Source: Castanea sativa (taxonomy: Eukaryota; Streptophyta; Magnoliopsida; Fagales; Fagaceae). From it: a stretch of DNA of 64,000 nucleotides. Of this stretch, positions 63,531 to 64,000 are shown one piece after another (within the stretch, counting starts at the first letter, position 1; each line of letters begins with the position of its first letter). Below the pieces are notes generated by a model that was not told where the DNA came from, searched no databases, and saw only the letters and a program-made list of their open reading frames with translations. The position numbers were made by a program, and so were the translations under genes. The DNA lies in assembly GCF_040712315.1 (NCBI RefSeq), contig NC_134015.1, positions 10,560,945 to 10,624,944 on the forward strand. The letters are read 5' to 3'.

Positions 63531-63896
63531 GCACAGCCAAAGTTCTGTTTTTATGTCCAAAGTTTTGGATTGTCAGAGGATTCATATTTGCTGTAATAAT
63601 TTATGATTACATCCATGACTGATTTTGACCATGGTGCAGGGTCAGGAAGCATATTTGAGACACTGCGACTTGGTAAGCCTTTAATTGTGGTGGTGAATGA
63701 AGATTTGATGGACAATCATCAAATTGAGTTAGCAGAAGAACTAGCGGAGAGGAAGCATTTATACTGTGCTCGTCCTCAAACACTTCATCAAACCATAGAG
63801 TCTATGGATTTGGAGTCTCTCCTCCCATATCCTCCAGGTGATGCAATGCCAGTTGCGAAGCTTATTAATCAGTTTCTAGGTTTCCCAGATGATTAA
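61111..63896 (+). CDS. ALG13: UDP-GlcNAc transferase subunit ALG13-like
   Basis: Three exons (61111-61290, 62404-62503 and 63640-63896) give 537 nt, 178 aa, normal for the plant family. The N-terminal GT-B half-domain shows [19 protein letters not shown] and [11 protein letters not shown]. Exon 2 contains a [18 protein letters not shown] stretch, leading to the conserved [13 protein letters not shown] across the exon 2/3 junction. Exon 3 has [20 protein letters not shown] and ALG13-type [11 protein letters not shown]. With membrane partner ALG14 it adds the second GlcNAc of the dolichol-linked N-glycan precursor at the ER. All splice sites are GT-AG (GTATTA, GTAAGC; TGCAG, GTGCAG). The start ATG is the first in frame after a leader of at least 100 nt. 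No break is seen. Confidence 0.95.
61545..62025. mobile_element. foldback MITE-like element in ALG13 intron 1
   Basis: The left end (GATGCACGAATACGGATACGA) and the right end (CGGATACGGGTACATGAGCA, then TCTGGGCATCCTA) are imperfect inverted repeats. ATGATA...GGTA motifs pair further in. The target duplication is unclear. Confidence 0.5.
62144..62179. repeat. (AAG)n microsatellite
   Basis: About twelve AAG units lie in ALG13 intron 1. Confidence 0.9.
63485..63528. repeat. (AG)n microsatellite
   Basis: About 22 AG units lie in ALG13 intron 2, roughly 110 bases before the last exon. Confidence 0.95.
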
Positions 63897-64000
63897 TGAA
63901 AATGCTGAATTTACCTCTTCAGAGATAATCTTTTGCATGTACAATTGAGCTATAATTTTTTAACGATGAATAAGCTTTGCCTCAGTGCTTATGTAATTGG

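Noticed and set aside
1..64000. CRISPR array or bacterial-style operons
   Set aside because: The window is plant nuclear DNA. Direct repeats here are microsatellites, MITEs or a minisatellite, none with CRISPR spacing.

Overview
This window is nuclear plant DNA: AT-rich, with intron-containing genes, GT-AG splice sites, many MITEs, SINE-like elements, a LINE tail and simple repeats. A TIR-NBS-LRR relic, a gamma-conglutin relic and an isoprenylated HMA protein point to a eudicot. A woody eudicot such as Fagaceae is my guess only; nothing here proves it. All exon boundaries were worked out by hand from splice signals, reading frame and repeat alignment.

Layout. (1) 1-2015, minus: the 5' end of a Myb/SANT-like repeat gene that continues off the left edge. 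It is a diverged copy of the gene at 15.4-24.1 kb. (2) 5640-6330: a decayed scrap of the same family. (3) 8857-14315, minus: a TNL resistance-gene pseudogene with TIR, NB-ARC, LRR and C-terminal jelly-roll parts and at least six lesions. (4) 15362-24077, minus: a six-unit Myb/SANT-like gene. Each unit is a two-exon module of almost constant size, and three in-frame stops fall only in units 2 and 4. (5) 27836-32013, minus: an intact six-exon gene for signal peptidase complex subunit 3. (6) 32670-33060: 3' end of a LINE. (7) 35912-37182, minus: a gamma-conglutin / basic 7S globulin-like pseudogene. (8) 41579-43543, minus: an intact heavy-metal-associated isoprenylated plant protein (HIPP). (9) 45327-46951: a 1.6-kb near-palindromic foldback element with a 10-bp target duplication. 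(10) 53664-59046, minus: a spliced gene of unknown function. (11) 61111-63896, plus: an intact ALG13-like gene.

Housekeeping genes (SPC3 for ER signal-peptide cleavage, ALG13 for N-glycan precursor synthesis) sit among accessory and decaying ones. The genes do not form an operon or pathway cluster. The most unusual items are the foldback element, whose two arms both carry the same nested MITE, and the modular Myb gene, whose stops lie only in modules that could be skipped without a frameshift.
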